In this document: one piece after another, positions 1-9,600 of the stretch
Position numbering within the stretch: position 1 is the stretch's first letter
Layout: each line of letters begins with the position of its first letter
Origin: Sphingomonadales bacterium
Lineage (GTDB): Bacteria; Pseudomonadota; Alphaproteobacteria; Sphingomonadales; Sphingomonadaceae
NCBI GenBank assembly: GCA_028871475.1
Contig: JAGWMZ010000031.1
Span: 1-43,179 of the forward strand
Reading direction: 5' to 3'
Length of the DNA stretch: 43,179 nt
Translations under genes and position numbers: made by a program
The notes under the pieces: generated by a model
What the model was told of the DNA's origin: nothing
Seen by the model: only the letters and a program-made list of their open reading frames with translations
Database searches by the model: none

Positions 1-75
1 GAATGGCATTGACGCTGCGCGCGTGACCCATGGGGAGGGAAGGGGGGCGGGAGAAGGGCGGTGGCGAGGCGGATT
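1..75. other. Host DNA flanking the prophage on its late side
   Basis: This short GC-rich stretch lies outside the prophage terminus. Joined across the duplicated GTGAC it would continue into 36636 and onward, so it is the original upstream DNA of the DUF932 gene. A plus-strand reading frame closes with TGA at 24..26 and could be the end of a host gene, but too little is present to call it. Bases 34..70 are strongly purine-rich (runs of G). I see no clear promoter here. Confidence 0.6.
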
Positions 76-80
76 GTGAC
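76..80. repeat. Target-site duplication GTGAC, left copy
   Basis: GTGAC here is repeated exactly at 36631..36635, directly outside the two TGT...ACA phage termini. Mu-family transposition makes a 5-bp duplication, so length and placement agree with the family rule. Confidence 0.85.
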
Positions 81-191
81 TGTAGCGCGGCGAAAGGTTC
101 TGGAGTCTCTGACAAGAGTTCCTAGAGCACTGCAAGGGGTTATCGAAACCTCCTGAGAAGCGGATGAGTGGCCTCTCAGAACAGCTTCAAG
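81..191 (-). other. Phage late-end terminus (attR) with candidate transposase sites
   Basis: The terminus starts TGTAGCGCGG at 81. Bases 93..106 (AAAGGTTCTGGAGT) match the other terminus in register. Three imperfect tandem repeats with a period of 20 to 22 bp begin at 80, 100 and 122, each starting CT(G/A)nAG and ending near AAnnGTT. Mu transposase binds three such end sites (R1-R3) on this side, so these are R-site candidates. No gene is seen between the terminus and the stop of the last tail gene at 192. Confidence 0.6.
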
Positions 192-962
192 CTAGAGCCA
201 TTCCTCAAATGCAAAGTCCCATTTGGTCTGCAACGGGTTAGCGCGTTCAAACGCCTTCAGGCCGGTGAACAGCCCATAGTGAATGCGGGCTCTCTGCCCA
301 ACCGTTGTATCGGGATCACTGGCCACCAAAAGGGGGATGCTTTCACCATGCGCCATCAGCAGGTCTTCCAACGCGTCCACCTCGTTGTCAGCAAGATCGC
401 CCAGCGTCCAATTGAACGCGCGCTTACGCGCGCCCTCTACTGTTGAGAAGCCACCGTCCGGCAGTGACGTGATAGTGCCGGTATCGACCACCCGACGCCC
501 GCTGCCCCATTCCATGTTGAACTGTGGGCGCCACGCGCTGCCCACAAGCAGATTGCCGATGGTCAGCGGCTGCCCCCCGGAAGGCTGGGTCACGCTGATC
601 CGCAAATAGCGAGCGTTGACGGCAGGACCGGTCCAGAATGCACAGGTGCGTGCAGGCATGCTGCTCGCGGTATCGACGGCGCGTAAAGGCCCGGCCGCTT
701 TGATGAGCTGATCAGCATAGCCGTTCATCCCGCCGGTGATCGTCCAGCTCGCTGAAGGAAGTGGCGTCTGTACGGCGCCAAGATACGCTGTATCGATCGG
801 CCGCGACGACCCGAGATCAATATCTATGGTGGCTGCCGAACCGACGGCGCTGTCAGCCCAAACCTCCTTCGGGGAGCGGGTCAGGAGATTGGGTTCGCCA
901 CTCCCCCGCGAGGCAGCGATGGCCTTAATATCGGCGGGCGAGAGAATCAGAATATTGGCCAT
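192..962 (-). CDS. Tail-tip or structural protein, last late gene
   Basis: A 256-residue protein at the end of the tail operon. Residues about 35 to 135 form a beta-rich stretch (WADSAVGSAATIDIDLG, then ARYLRISVTQP) that resembles discoidin-type ligand-binding folds, suggesting a role in host recognition or tail-tip structure. The C-terminal half ends LQTKWDFAFEEWL and has no motif I recognise. I chose ATG at 962 because AGGAG lies 7 bases upstream; a GTG one codon earlier is also in frame. The start overlaps the stop of the preceding gene. The function is inferred from fold character and position only. Confidence 0.75.
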   Translation of the reverse strand: MANILILSPADIKAIAASRGSGEPNLLTRSPKEVWADSAVGSAATIDIDLGSSRPIDTAYLGAVQTPLPSASWTITGGMNGYADQLIKAAGPLRAVDTASSMPARTCAFWTGPAVNARYLRISVTQPSGGQPLTIGNLLVGSAWRPQFNMEWGSGRRVVDTGTITSLPDGGFSTVEGARKRAFNWTLGDLADNEVDALEDLLMAHGESIPLLVASDPDTTVGQRARIHYGLFTGLKAFERANPLQTKWDFAFEEWL

Positions 963-1330
963 CACAGTCTCCTAATGACAGTGAGAGTGGACAGGCCGGT
1001 CGCAGTATTGTCCTGGGCACCGATTACAAACACATCGAGTCCGGCGTCATAGCCCAACTTGTTGATTGTCAGCGTGACGATACGGCCAAGATAAGGGCAC
1101 CAGGCGCCCTGGACCTGATGTTCGTCCACCACCAGCGGACCGCTGCCGCCGAGGAACTCAAGCTGACGCGCGGCCTCAGCAGTAGCATCGGCCCGGCTGG
1201 CAATGGTGGTGGTGCGCGAGGTGGTCTGAGCAGTCACGCCCCAACGCTCAACCACCTCGTCAGCGGAGGACGCCTGAAAAAGAGCCTCCGCCATCAACCA
1301 TTGAGCATAGAGAGGATCTACCGTGCTCAC
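962..1330 (-). CDS. Small tail-associated protein, unknown
   Basis: A 122-residue protein starting at a GTG that overlaps the stop of its upstream neighbour as GTGA, which points to coupled translation in the tail operon. The N-terminal half is helical and alanine-rich (YAQWLMAEALFQASSADEVVERWG). The C-terminal half looks beta-stranded (GRIVTLTINKLGYDAGLDVFVIGAQ). I do not recognise a family. The position after the tip protein suggests a tail-tip or fibre-associated role, which is inference. Confidence 0.7.
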   Translation of the reverse strand: MSTVDPLYAQWLMAEALFQASSADEVVERWGVTAQTTSRTTTIASRADATAEAARQLEFLGGSGPLVVDEHQVQGAWCPYLGRIVTLTINKLGYDAGLDVFVIGAQDNTATGLSTLTVIRRL

Positions 1331-1716
1331 GCAGACGTCTCACCTGCGCCGCCACTGGCACCGCTTAGAGACTGGGCACTAGGCTGTGGTGCCGGCATAG
1401 CGAGCTGCTGCGCGGTTGCCATGATGGACAGGGCGTCCGATCCCATGATCTGCACGATGCGGTCGATCCGAAGCGCGGTATCAACGTCTACGCTGCTCCG
1501 CCCGGTGCGCAGGCCGGCGATCATGGTGTTGATGGCTTCGTCCGTGCCCAGCGCCGTCGCGATCGGCGTGATCGCCGCCAGCTTGGCCACGCGATCGGCC
1601 TCGCTGACTTCCCATGCCGCCTGCGCCTGCTTGGCCTGCAGCGCGGCCAGATCGGCAGCATCCTGTTCGGTGAAGGTTGTGGTGCCGGTGCCAGTGGTAG
1701 TCGTTGCGTCAGTCAT
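1327..1716 (-). CDS. Small helical tail-operon protein, unknown
   Basis: A 129-residue protein with a Thr/Gly-rich N-terminus (TDATTTTGTGTTTFTEQ), a helical alanine- and glutamine-rich centre and a Ser/Gly/Ala-rich tail. AAAGGA stands upstream of the ATG. It shares stop/start overlap with the next gene. No enzyme motif is visible and no family is recognised. It could be a fibre-assembly or tip accessory protein, judged only by its place among tail genes. Confidence 0.7.
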   Translation of the reverse strand: MTDATTTTGTGTTTFTEQDAADLAALQAKQAQAAWEVSEADRVAKLAAITPIATALGTDEAINTMIAGLRTGRSSVDVDTALRIDRIVQIMGSDALSIMATAQQLAMPAPQPSAQSLSGASGGAGETSA

Positions 1717-1730
1717 GGTCTTTCCTTTCT

Positions 1731-2450
1731 TCAGTTGACGTAGCGTTTGACCAACAGGCTGGCGCCGTAGGGCGTATCGTTCATCGTCCCGCCATTCGAA
1801 TAGCCTGGGTCAGAGTGATAGGTGTTCTGGTTGAAACCGACCTCCATATCGACGATCTGATAGGTGCCGTTGTTGTTCTGCACGCTGCGGTAGACCGCGA
1901 CGAAAGAGACGATCCAGGTATCGGGAATGATGGTTCCAGTGCCCGTGTCTCGATGCGCCGGCTCAAAGTCCACGTCGGTGCGGGTATAGCCGGAATAGTT
2001 GTTGAGCGCGGCGCTGATCAGCCCGGATGTGGCGACCGATGATCCGGTGCTGCCAGTCAACACCGCGCCGATCAACATAGGGTCCAGCGCGGCCGAGAAT
2101 GTCAGATGGCCATTGGCATCAAAGCAGTCCAGACCGAAGGTCGCGGTCGGCGTGATCTGGCTGGCCGAGCGGTAGATGTCATAGGTGATCGTTGTGCCGA
2201 CCGGCGCATTGATGAAATACCACTGGCGATTGTTCGGCGTGTCCGTGTACCAGCGCGTGCAGGCGTAACCGCTGGGGATGCGGATGGCCACGATATCGGT
2301 GCTGTTGGTATAGGGCACCGCCAGAATGGTCGGCGTGCCAAAGCCGGATGAGGTAGTGACGGCAGTTCCCGTGGTGACCCTCTGAAAGATGGGAAGGTCG
2401 GAGCTGACCTGCAGCGACCCATCGCCCTTGTAACAGACAAAGCCTGACAT
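1731..2450 (-). CDS. Putative tail fibre or tip protein
   Basis: A 239-residue protein of mainly beta character, rich in Thr, Ser, Asn, Gly and Tyr (for example NNYSGYTRTDVDFEPAHRD, YTDTPNNRQWYFINAPVG). This composition is typical of phage tip or fibre proteins exposed to the host surface. The start codon overlaps the stop of the upstream gene at 2450. There is no signal peptide. No named domain is recognised. Its place directly after the large modular tip protein supports a receptor-contacting role, which remains inference. Confidence 0.75.
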   Translation of the reverse strand: MSGFVCYKGDGSLQVSSDLPIFQRVTTGTAVTTSSGFGTPTILAVPYTNSTDIVAIRIPSGYACTRWYTDTPNNRQWYFINAPVGTTITYDIYRSASQITPTATFGLDCFDANGHLTFSAALDPMLIGAVLTGSTGSSVATSGLISAALNNYSGYTRTDVDFEPAHRDTGTGTIIPDTWIVSFVAVYRSVQNNNGTYQIVDMEVGFNQNTYHSDPGYSNGGTMNDTPYGASLLVKRYVN

Positions 2451-2761
2451 CAGTGGACCCCATAAACGATGGTAGCCACGGCGCCATTGTCGCCATGGGG
2501 CCAGCTCCAGGAGACGGTGTTGCCGCTGATCGACACGGCGGGGCCATAGCCGACATAGGCAAATCCACCCGATGGCCAGGCCAACGAAATGACGTACCAG
2601 AAGGGCGTGCCCAGGCTGAGATTGGCATCGTTGATCGAGCCGCTGTCACCATGACCGCTGCCGGTGGTGAACTGGCCCAAAATCAGGGCGGTGGCATCCT
2701 CGGTATCGAGGCGAAGCACGCCATCGGCGCCGAACACCTGAAGGCCAGCGTGCTGGGTCAT
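2450..2761 (-). CDS. Small tail fibre-like protein
   Basis: A 103-residue protein rich in Gly, Ser and aromatic residues with a beta pattern (FWYVISLAWPSGGFAYVGYG, VSISGNTVSWSWPHGD). The ATG overlaps the stop of the 1287-residue protein as ATGA. It begins VFGADGVLRLDTED, resembling the last segment of the upstream protein (AYDGNGVLRTRMG), so it may be a detached tip or chaperone domain. Function is inferred from context. Confidence 0.7.
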   Translation of the reverse strand: MTQHAGLQVFGADGVLRLDTEDATALILGQFTTGSGHGDSGSINDANLSLGTPFWYVISLAWPSGGFAYVGYGPAVSISGNTVSWSWPHGDNGAVATIVYGVH

Positions 2762-5700
2762 GATGACCAGACCCCCATGCGCGTGCGCAGCACCCCGTTG
2801 CCATCATAGGCGCGCCAGTTGCCGCCGCTATATTGGGTCGTGGCGCCACCACTCGGGCTGGAAATCTCGAGCAGGTCAGTCCTGAATTTCATGGAGCCCA
2901 CATGGCCATTATTGGCGGTTTCCCAGCCCGTGGTGTAGCCGTTCACATCCAGTGTGAGCGCCACGCGGGCGAGTGCGGTGTTGACGCCATTTTCGGTGGA
3001 TTGGATCACCTGCTGCTGGGTCAGGATGGTGGATTCCTGACTATAGGCCGTGCAGGTGTAGCCATATTCAAACTTGCAGCCCCGGAAGGTGGCATAAGCC
3101 ATGGCGGTGGCATAGGCTACCAGACGCACGCGGCAGCACACCGCACCTGCTGGGGCAGTCTGATGTATGGCTATTCCCTGCCTGACCTGCAGCGAATTTG
3201 CAAAATAGGGTTGGGCGAAGTTCGGGCCAAAATCCTGCCGGAGAACTCCGTCAACACCGTTGGAGTTGGAATACCAGAGCAGCTCGATGCGAGCCAGACG
3301 ATCGCTTCCCGAATTCTGGCCGATTTCAGCATCAACCGCACAGGAGTATGGGTTATTCTGAAAGACAGGAATAGGGTCGCTGTCGAGATAAAAAAATCCA
3401 TCAGCATTGGGCTGGCAAATGAAAGACGTGCCCCACGGATTGTTCACGCCGCCCCAGATACCAGACCGCGATGTCCAATAGGCCATTCCAAGCTCAGCCG
3501 AGCCATTCTTGGCAAGGTTCGGCGACCCGGCGGTCAAACGCTGCTCGAACGTGGCGGCTTGAGCCTGCAGCGTTGCCACTGCCGTGCTCGTCGTTGTGAT
3601 GCTGGCCGACATGGTGCCAATGGATTTGTCATCGGTGTAGACGGTGCAGTTTGAACCAGCCTCTACTTTGATCCGGCGCCAAGCCACGTTGTTTACCGTG
3701 TAAGTGCCATCCCCGCCCACCTCAGCGTAGACGCGAATCTTTGCAGTACCTGCGGGTACGGCGTTATTCTCTGACTTGACACTGGACCACCCGTTTCCCG
3801 CCAGGTTTATAGCCCACTGGGAATTGCCAATCTGTGCGCCGCTGCTGCTGAGATAGGCAGCATAGACGTAGGCTCCAGCATAGGTTCCAGAAGACTTCGT
3901 GATATCCGAGAATATATCTGCCTGAATGCTGAGCACCCCGCCAAAATAAGGGATGTCTTGGTACATGGATGGCCGGGTGGCGCCTTGATTGCCACTATGC
4001 ACATTGAAATAGAAGCCCTCACCGTAGCTTCCTGCCGTGCTGACGATGGCGCCCTGCCAAACATTCCACCCGCTAGTCCCATTAGCGGCTGTGGGGTTAT
4101 CAAGCATGTTTGGACGGCTGATAACCGAAGCAGTCAGCGAATTGACCGATGAACTGAGCGCACCAATCGCAGATGCGTTGGCTGCCTGGTTGCTGTTGAT
4201 GGCCGCTGTGTTGTTGCCAACTGTGACCGTTAGGGCATCAATGCGCGATCCCAGCGCATTATCGCCATTGGCACGGGCTACCATCTCGCTACTGATCGAG
4301 GCAGTGTTATTGCTGACGCCGACGTTGAGCGAGGAAATCGAGGCGGCCAGCGAGGAATCGCCGGTCTGTTGCACCAGAAATTGTTGGCGGGCAGTCGCTT
4401 CCTGAGAATAGGGGGTGGCAGCGCTGCCGTTTTCAAACTTGATCGACCGGAACTGGATATAGGTAAGGTTTGAGCCTTCCCCGACCACTCGGACACGCAC
4501 TGCCGCAGCACCACTGGGCGATGTCACGGTGAACGTGGATTGCCCGCGAGAATCTGCATTTCCGAAGCCAGGGCTTTGGACGTTTGGCCCATAATCCTGT
4601 CGCAAAAATCCATCATTGCCATTGGCGCTGCTGTACCAGAGAAACTCGATCCGGGTGTGGGCGCCCGCATTGGTTTCGCTGGACGCTGCGCAGGTATAAG
4701 TCTGATTGGGCCAGACCGCGATCGGATCGCTGTCCATATAATAGGCGCCCGTCAGCGAGGCCAGCGACGTGTAGAAATATGCCCCCCAGCCGTTGGTCGC
4801 CGTCGCCCAGGTCCCGGCCCTCGATGTCCAATAATTCATGCCCATTTCGGCACTGCCATTGGGCAGCAGGTTGGGGCTTCCCGCTGAAAGGCTCTGCACC
4901 ACGCTCGCGGCCTGCGATTGCAGCGTGCTGATCGCGGCCGACTGCGATGACACGCTGGCCGAGAGCCCGTTGTAATTGCTGGTCAGCGTCGAGATGCTGG
5001 CCGACAGGGCTTCATCCTCATTGCTCAGGGCCGTGAAATTGGCCGAGACGGTGGCGGACAGGTTGCCATAGCTGGTCTGCAACGCGCCGACGCTGCTGGT
5101 GAGCACGCCTTCGGCGCCCTGCGCCCGCGTTACCTCCGCCGCGATCCCGGCGATGGCAGTCTGCGCGTCGGCCCTCGCCGCGTTGGCATCGCCTGACGCC
5201 GCCGCAACGCTGGATTGCAGGCTGGCGATGTTGGCCTGTGCCGTGATGACGTCCTGGTCGAGCTGAGCAAGCTGAGTGACCAAAGATTCCGCTGGCAGCC
5301 CCCCGACATCTGTGCCTGCCGGTGCGCCACGGGTTGCATTATCCTCTGGCTTGCCGTCGCCGGTTACGTTGGCCCAATCAGCGCTCTTGGCCGCATCGGC
5401 GAGTGCATCGCTCAGGGCCTGCCCATCGGGAAACGCCACGTCCTCGATGAGCACGATCCCAGCCAGATCGCCTCGGGCCATTTTCGTCTCATTGCGCCGA
5501 AAGCCCAGCTTGCGGGTGCCAACGGGCGCATAGGCCGAGTTACGCTTGACCGAGAGGCTCCGTGCGTTCGCTACCGAGTTGTCCCAGCTCCAGGGGTGGA
5601 GTTCGATCTGTCCTGCGGCATTGAGTAACCAGAGCAACGAGCTGCTGCCCAGCAAGTCCTCAATCATCGCCGCAACCGTGGTACTTTCATCAGATGCGAC

Positions 5701-6621
5701 CCAGCCCACAGGCGCTGGACGCAGCGCAGTGGCAGCGGCAACCGTACCATCTGCCATTGGCGTGGCTGGCCCGGCCGCCACGAGGCGCGCCACGATTTCG
5801 GCGGTGGTTTCGACATAGCCGCCTGCGATTTCACCTCGAAGATCAGCGGTCAGAGTTCCAGCGGGCGCGGTCCACCATTTGACGCAAGCAATGGACGGGC
5901 AAGCGACACCACCGCCTTGGGGAGCCACGGCATTCTGAAGCGCAGTGAAGGTGTCTGCAGCCGTGGCCTGCGCGTCGAGAAAGTCGATCTGCGCCGCCGC
6001 CGCTCCCTTGTCGCGCAGCGCATCGAACGAAAGGAGTTTGTGGAGTGGATCGGCGAAGCAATAGATGTTGTTTGCCACATCGATGCAATCGCCCTGCAGG
6101 TTCCAGATACGGCCCCACACCCGCCGCTTGACCTTGCCCGCCCAGTCGGCAGGGCCATCCAGGCCGCCGGTGCCGCCATAGGTTGCGGTGATCAACGGCT
6201 TCTTGAGGTCGGCTGCCGGGTCGGAAAGGGTGATTTTGAGGGTGCTGCCTTCAGGGAGGGCAGAAAGAACCTTCCCGGTCAGAACCACATCGGGCAGCAC
6301 GCCATCGGCATTTTCAGGTCCGATCCGCACCGTAATCGGCGCATCGATCCACATATAGGCCGACATCTCGGCAAGGTCGGCATCGGTGCTGGCGCCCCAC
6401 TCGATTTCTGCGGCCTGCGGCACCCCGCCTGTCCCGAAATCATCGCCCTGGAAGCTCAGCTCGGTCACCAGTGTCGGCAGCTTGCTGATACCCGCGCGCC
6501 AGTGCTCGCCGCCATAGAAATAGGGATAGAGGCACCCATTGCCGGCCAGACGCACGGTTTCCGTAACGCCATCGGCGGCACGGCGCGGGTTGACTTCCAC
6601 AAGGATGATTGGCGCGGTCAT
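2758..6621 (-). CDS. Large modular tail-tip/hub protein with three carbohydrate-binding-like modules
   Basis: A protein of about 1287 residues. Residues 1 to about 430 form a globular hub-like region (YGGEHWRAGISKLPTLVTEL, ITVRIGPENADG) followed by a long coiled coil, about 450 to 575, of repeated SxxSxxxSL heptads. Three extracellular-type modules follow at about 579-741, 835-1000 and 1033-1193. The first and third are close copies (NGSAEMGMNYWTSRAG and NGSAELGMAYWTSRSG), with coiled coil between them. The module pattern resembles galactose-binding or CBM folds, so host-surface binding is likely. An ATG at 6621 overlaps the tape-measure stop (TGATG); an in-frame TTG precedes it. Confidence 0.85.
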   Translation of the reverse strand: MTAPIILVEVNPRRAADGVTETVRLAGNGCLYPYFYGGEHWRAGISKLPTLVTELSFQGDDFGTGGVPQAAEIEWGASTDADLAEMSAYMWIDAPITVRIGPENADGVLPDVVLTGKVLSALPEGSTLKITLSDPAADLKKPLITATYGGTGGLDGPADWAGKVKRRVWGRIWNLQGDCIDVANNIYCFADPLHKLLSFDALRDKGAAAAQIDFLDAQATAADTFTALQNAVAPQGGGVACPSIACVKWWTAPAGTLTADLRGEIAGGYVETTAEIVARLVAAGPATPMADGTVAAATALRPAPVGWVASDESTTVAAMIEDLLGSSSLLWLLNAAGQIELHPWSWDNSVANARSLSVKRNSAYAPVGTRKLGFRRNETKMARGDLAGIVLIEDVAFPDGQALSDALADAAKSADWANVTGDGKPEDNATRGAPAGTDVGGLPAESLVTQLAQLDQDVITAQANIASLQSSVAAASGDANAARADAQTAIAGIAAEVTRAQGAEGVLTSSVGALQTSYGNLSATVSANFTALSNEDEALSASISTLTSNYNGLSASVSSQSAAISTLQSQAASVVQSLSAGSPNLLPNGSAEMGMNYWTSRAGTWATATNGWGAYFYTSLASLTGAYYMDSDPIAVWPNQTYTCAASSETNAGAHTRIEFLWYSSANGNDGFLRQDYGPNVQSPGFGNADSRGQSTFTVTSPSGAAAVRVRVVGEGSNLTYIQFRSIKFENGSAATPYSQEATARQQFLVQQTGDSSLAASISSLNVGVSNNTASISSEMVARANGDNALGSRIDALTVTVGNNTAAINSNQAANASAIGALSSSVNSLTASVISRPNMLDNPTAANGTSGWNVWQGAIVSTAGSYGEGFYFNVHSGNQGATRPSMYQDIPYFGGVLSIQADIFSDITKSSGTYAGAYVYAAYLSSSGAQIGNSQWAINLAGNGWSSVKSENNAVPAGTAKIRVYAEVGGDGTYTVNNVAWRRIKVEAGSNCTVYTDDKSIGTMSASITTTSTAVATLQAQAATFEQRLTAGSPNLAKNGSAELGMAYWTSRSGIWGGVNNPWGTSFICQPNADGFFYLDSDPIPVFQNNPYSCAVDAEIGQNSGSDRLARIELLWYSNSNGVDGVLRQDFGPNFAQPYFANSLQVRQGIAIHQTAPAGAVCCRVRLVAYATAMAYATFRGCKFEYGYTCTAYSQESTILTQQQVIQSTENGVNTALARVALTLDVNGYTTGWETANNGHVGSMKFRTDLLEISSPSGGATTQYSGGNWRAYDGNGVLRTRMGVWSS

Positions 6622-9600
6622 CAATACCCTGCCGCTGACTTGAGCGCCGCGAGGGACGTCGTGTCCCCGTTCGCTGCGATGGATTTGAGATAATCGACCG
6701 ACAGGCCAAGATAGGAGGCGATCTTGGCCAACTGGTCATTGGCTTCATCCAGTTGGCCGGCCGTCTGATCGGCAGATGACGAGTCTGCCGCTGCCTGAGC
6801 CGCCGCGATCTGCTGGTTCGCGGTTGCGATGGTGTCACGCGCGATATCCGTGATCAGCGTGCGATCGGCCGTGAAGTTTCCGGTCGTGCCATAGGCATCC
6901 TTCGACACGGTGTTGAGCTGTTGCAGCAGGGTGGCCAGCTTGTCCGATGCACCATCGACATTGTTGGCCACATCGGTGCGCGTGGTCGCGATCTGGTCGA
7001 GGATGGCCTTGCGCTGATCAACGAGCGAACCTTCAAACAGGTCGCCAGACGTCATGGAGTCGAGCACGTCCTGGATCGAGCCGACCTGCTGCTGGAGCAA
7101 CTGCTTCTGCAGCGCCAGGCGCTCGTTCGCGTTGACCTTTTCGGTCGCCACGATATCGAAGCCATATTGCTGGGCGATACGGAGCCGATCGGCCGCCGTG
7201 GCAGCCTCGTCCCGAAAGCTCTTTTCCATCTGCGCGCCGATGCCGCCGATCGCCAGCTCGACGTCCTGGACCTTGAGCGCTTCGGCGACCGCCTTTTCCA
7301 CGTCTGATGACGATCCAAGCGCCTTCTGAACAGCCGCTGAGAGCCCCTTGATGGCGCCGTCCTGGATAGCATTCTGGATTGCGACCAGAACAGCCTGCGC
7401 CTGATCGGTGCCGTCATAGATGACATCGCCATGGCTATCGTCGGGATAATGCTTGTCTCCGACATGATCCGAGCCCGACGCCGAGACGCGATAGTTATCC
7501 TTGTATTGCCCAATCGAGACCGCGAAGGCGCCGACCGAGGTGTTGAACCTCTGCGCGATCGTATCGAGCGAACTCTGGATGCTCGTGCCGATGGTCGACA
7601 ATCCGGCCGCAACGTCGCTGGTGCTGGCTGAGACAGATGGCTTGGATGACGTGTCCGTGATGACCGTGGTGCCGGCCTTCGTCGGCGCGAACAGCCCGCC
7701 CAGCACGCCACCCAGGACGCCGCCCAGCACGCTGCCGATCGGGCCAGCAAAGCTGCCCAGTCCTTTGCTGATCGTGCTCAATCCAGTGGTCAGGAACTTC
7801 TTGCCCATTTCCTGGCCAATGGCACCGCCAATCCCGCTACCAATGCTACTGCTACCTGAACCCAAGATCAGCTTGGAGGCAGCAGAGCCAGTAAATGCGC
7901 CCTGCAGTGCTTCCGGAAGCGTCTTTTCCAGCTTTGCAAAAACAGGCTTCAGACCCTCCAGAAGGGTTGCCGGCAAGCCGGCACCAAAGCCATGCAGGGC
8001 AACATTGACAAGTTGCAGCATCAAGGAGGTCGTGCCGGACACGTCCACCGGCTTCGACCTATTGCCGACCACCGTGATGCCGCCGTCGTTGTCATTTGCG
8101 GGCGCGGCGGTTGGCGCAGATGAGGTGGAGATCCCGGCCGAGGTAGCGCCGGGAGAGGCCTCGATCTTCGCTATTGCCCGTCGCATGCTGGCTGCAAAGT
8201 CTGTAACCGCAACAGAACCCGTGTTCATCGCGGTGGCGAAGTTCCTCCGGGCCTCGTCCTCCAGGCCGCGCAGGGCATCGCCGAAGAGGTTCTCGACGAT
8301 CCGCTGTGACATGATGTTGACGTAGCTGTTGCCGATCGAGGACAGGATCTTGTTGAAGGAGAAATTGCCCTTCAGCGCATCAGCCACCGTCTGATTGAGC
8401 GCGCCGCGCATATCCTGTACGGCCTGGACATTCGCCTGGATCAGCGCCTTGTTGTCGCGCAGCACCATTCCGTGTTCGCGTGCTGCAGTAACAGTCTTGA
8501 GGATTGCCGCAGTCTGTTCTGCATCCAGCGGACCCATCTGTGTTTTGAGCTGAAGGATGACCTTCAGCGCCTCAGCTTCGTCATCCAACCCGGCCGCCGA
8601 AAGCTTGTCGATCTCGGCCGATTCCTGCTGCTTCTGGATATAGTCGGTGAAGGGCTTGGAAAGGTTCGCCTGGATGGCCTCCTTCGCCGCCTCGGCCGAG
8701 GCAATGAGCTGGGGCGCATCGAACAGCTTGACGCCCTTCTGCGCGGCCTTGCGCTGGATATCGCCGATGATGCCATCCAGCTCGCGGACCGACTTGTTCG
8801 CCTTCTCCACCGCCGTGGGCAGATTGGCATACTGATCGGCGATGTTGGCGATCCGATTGCTGGTGTCCTGGCTGAAATTCTCCGTTTGCGCCGTCTTGTC
8901 GACGGGCGTGCGGGTGCGCCGCTGACGGTGCGGCTTGAGCGCATCGAGCTGCGTCTGCTCCTGTTCCTTGAGCGCCTTGATCTGCTGTTGCAGTTGGGCG
9001 CCCACCGTTCCCTCGGCCACTGCCCTGCGCCGCGCCAGCTCAATCAGACCATCGGGCCCTTCATACTGGCGCTTGATCGAGGCAGCCGGGTCGGCAGCGC
9101 GCGTGCCCGCTTCCACGCTGACAAAGCTTTGGGCCCGATTGATGTTCGCCTGCGCCTGAGCGATGGCGGCGGCATTCTCCTTGAGCTTATCGAGCAGTTG
9201 CTTCTGGCGATCGCTAAAATAGGCTGCGCCCCCTTGCGCAGCGATCAGTTCATCAGGGTTGGTTGCATTCTCGGCACCAAAATTTGCGGCCTGTTCCTTG
9301 GCTGCAGCCTGTTCAAGCAGCGCCTGCGTGGTGCGGCGGATCGCGATCTCATGCTTCAGGTTCGCATTGGCCGCGTCCAGTGCCCTTTCGGCCTCTGTCT
9401 TGAGCGACACGTCCTGCTTGTCCAGGGCGTCCTTCTGCTCAAGAATGGCCAGCTTCACCGCCAGCTCGGTCTTGCCAAACAGGTCCTTGGCATCCCGCGT
9501 GGCAAGCGCCTGCAGGGCATTCTCCTCAAGCTTCTTGGTCTCGTCCTCGACGCTGTTGCCAGCTTCCAGGAAGTGGCTTGCCAAAGAGGTCAGCAGCGTG

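Noticed and set aside
1..26. 3' end of a host gene on the plus strand
   Set aside because: Only seven codons after an ATG are visible before the TGA. It may be real but cannot be supported.
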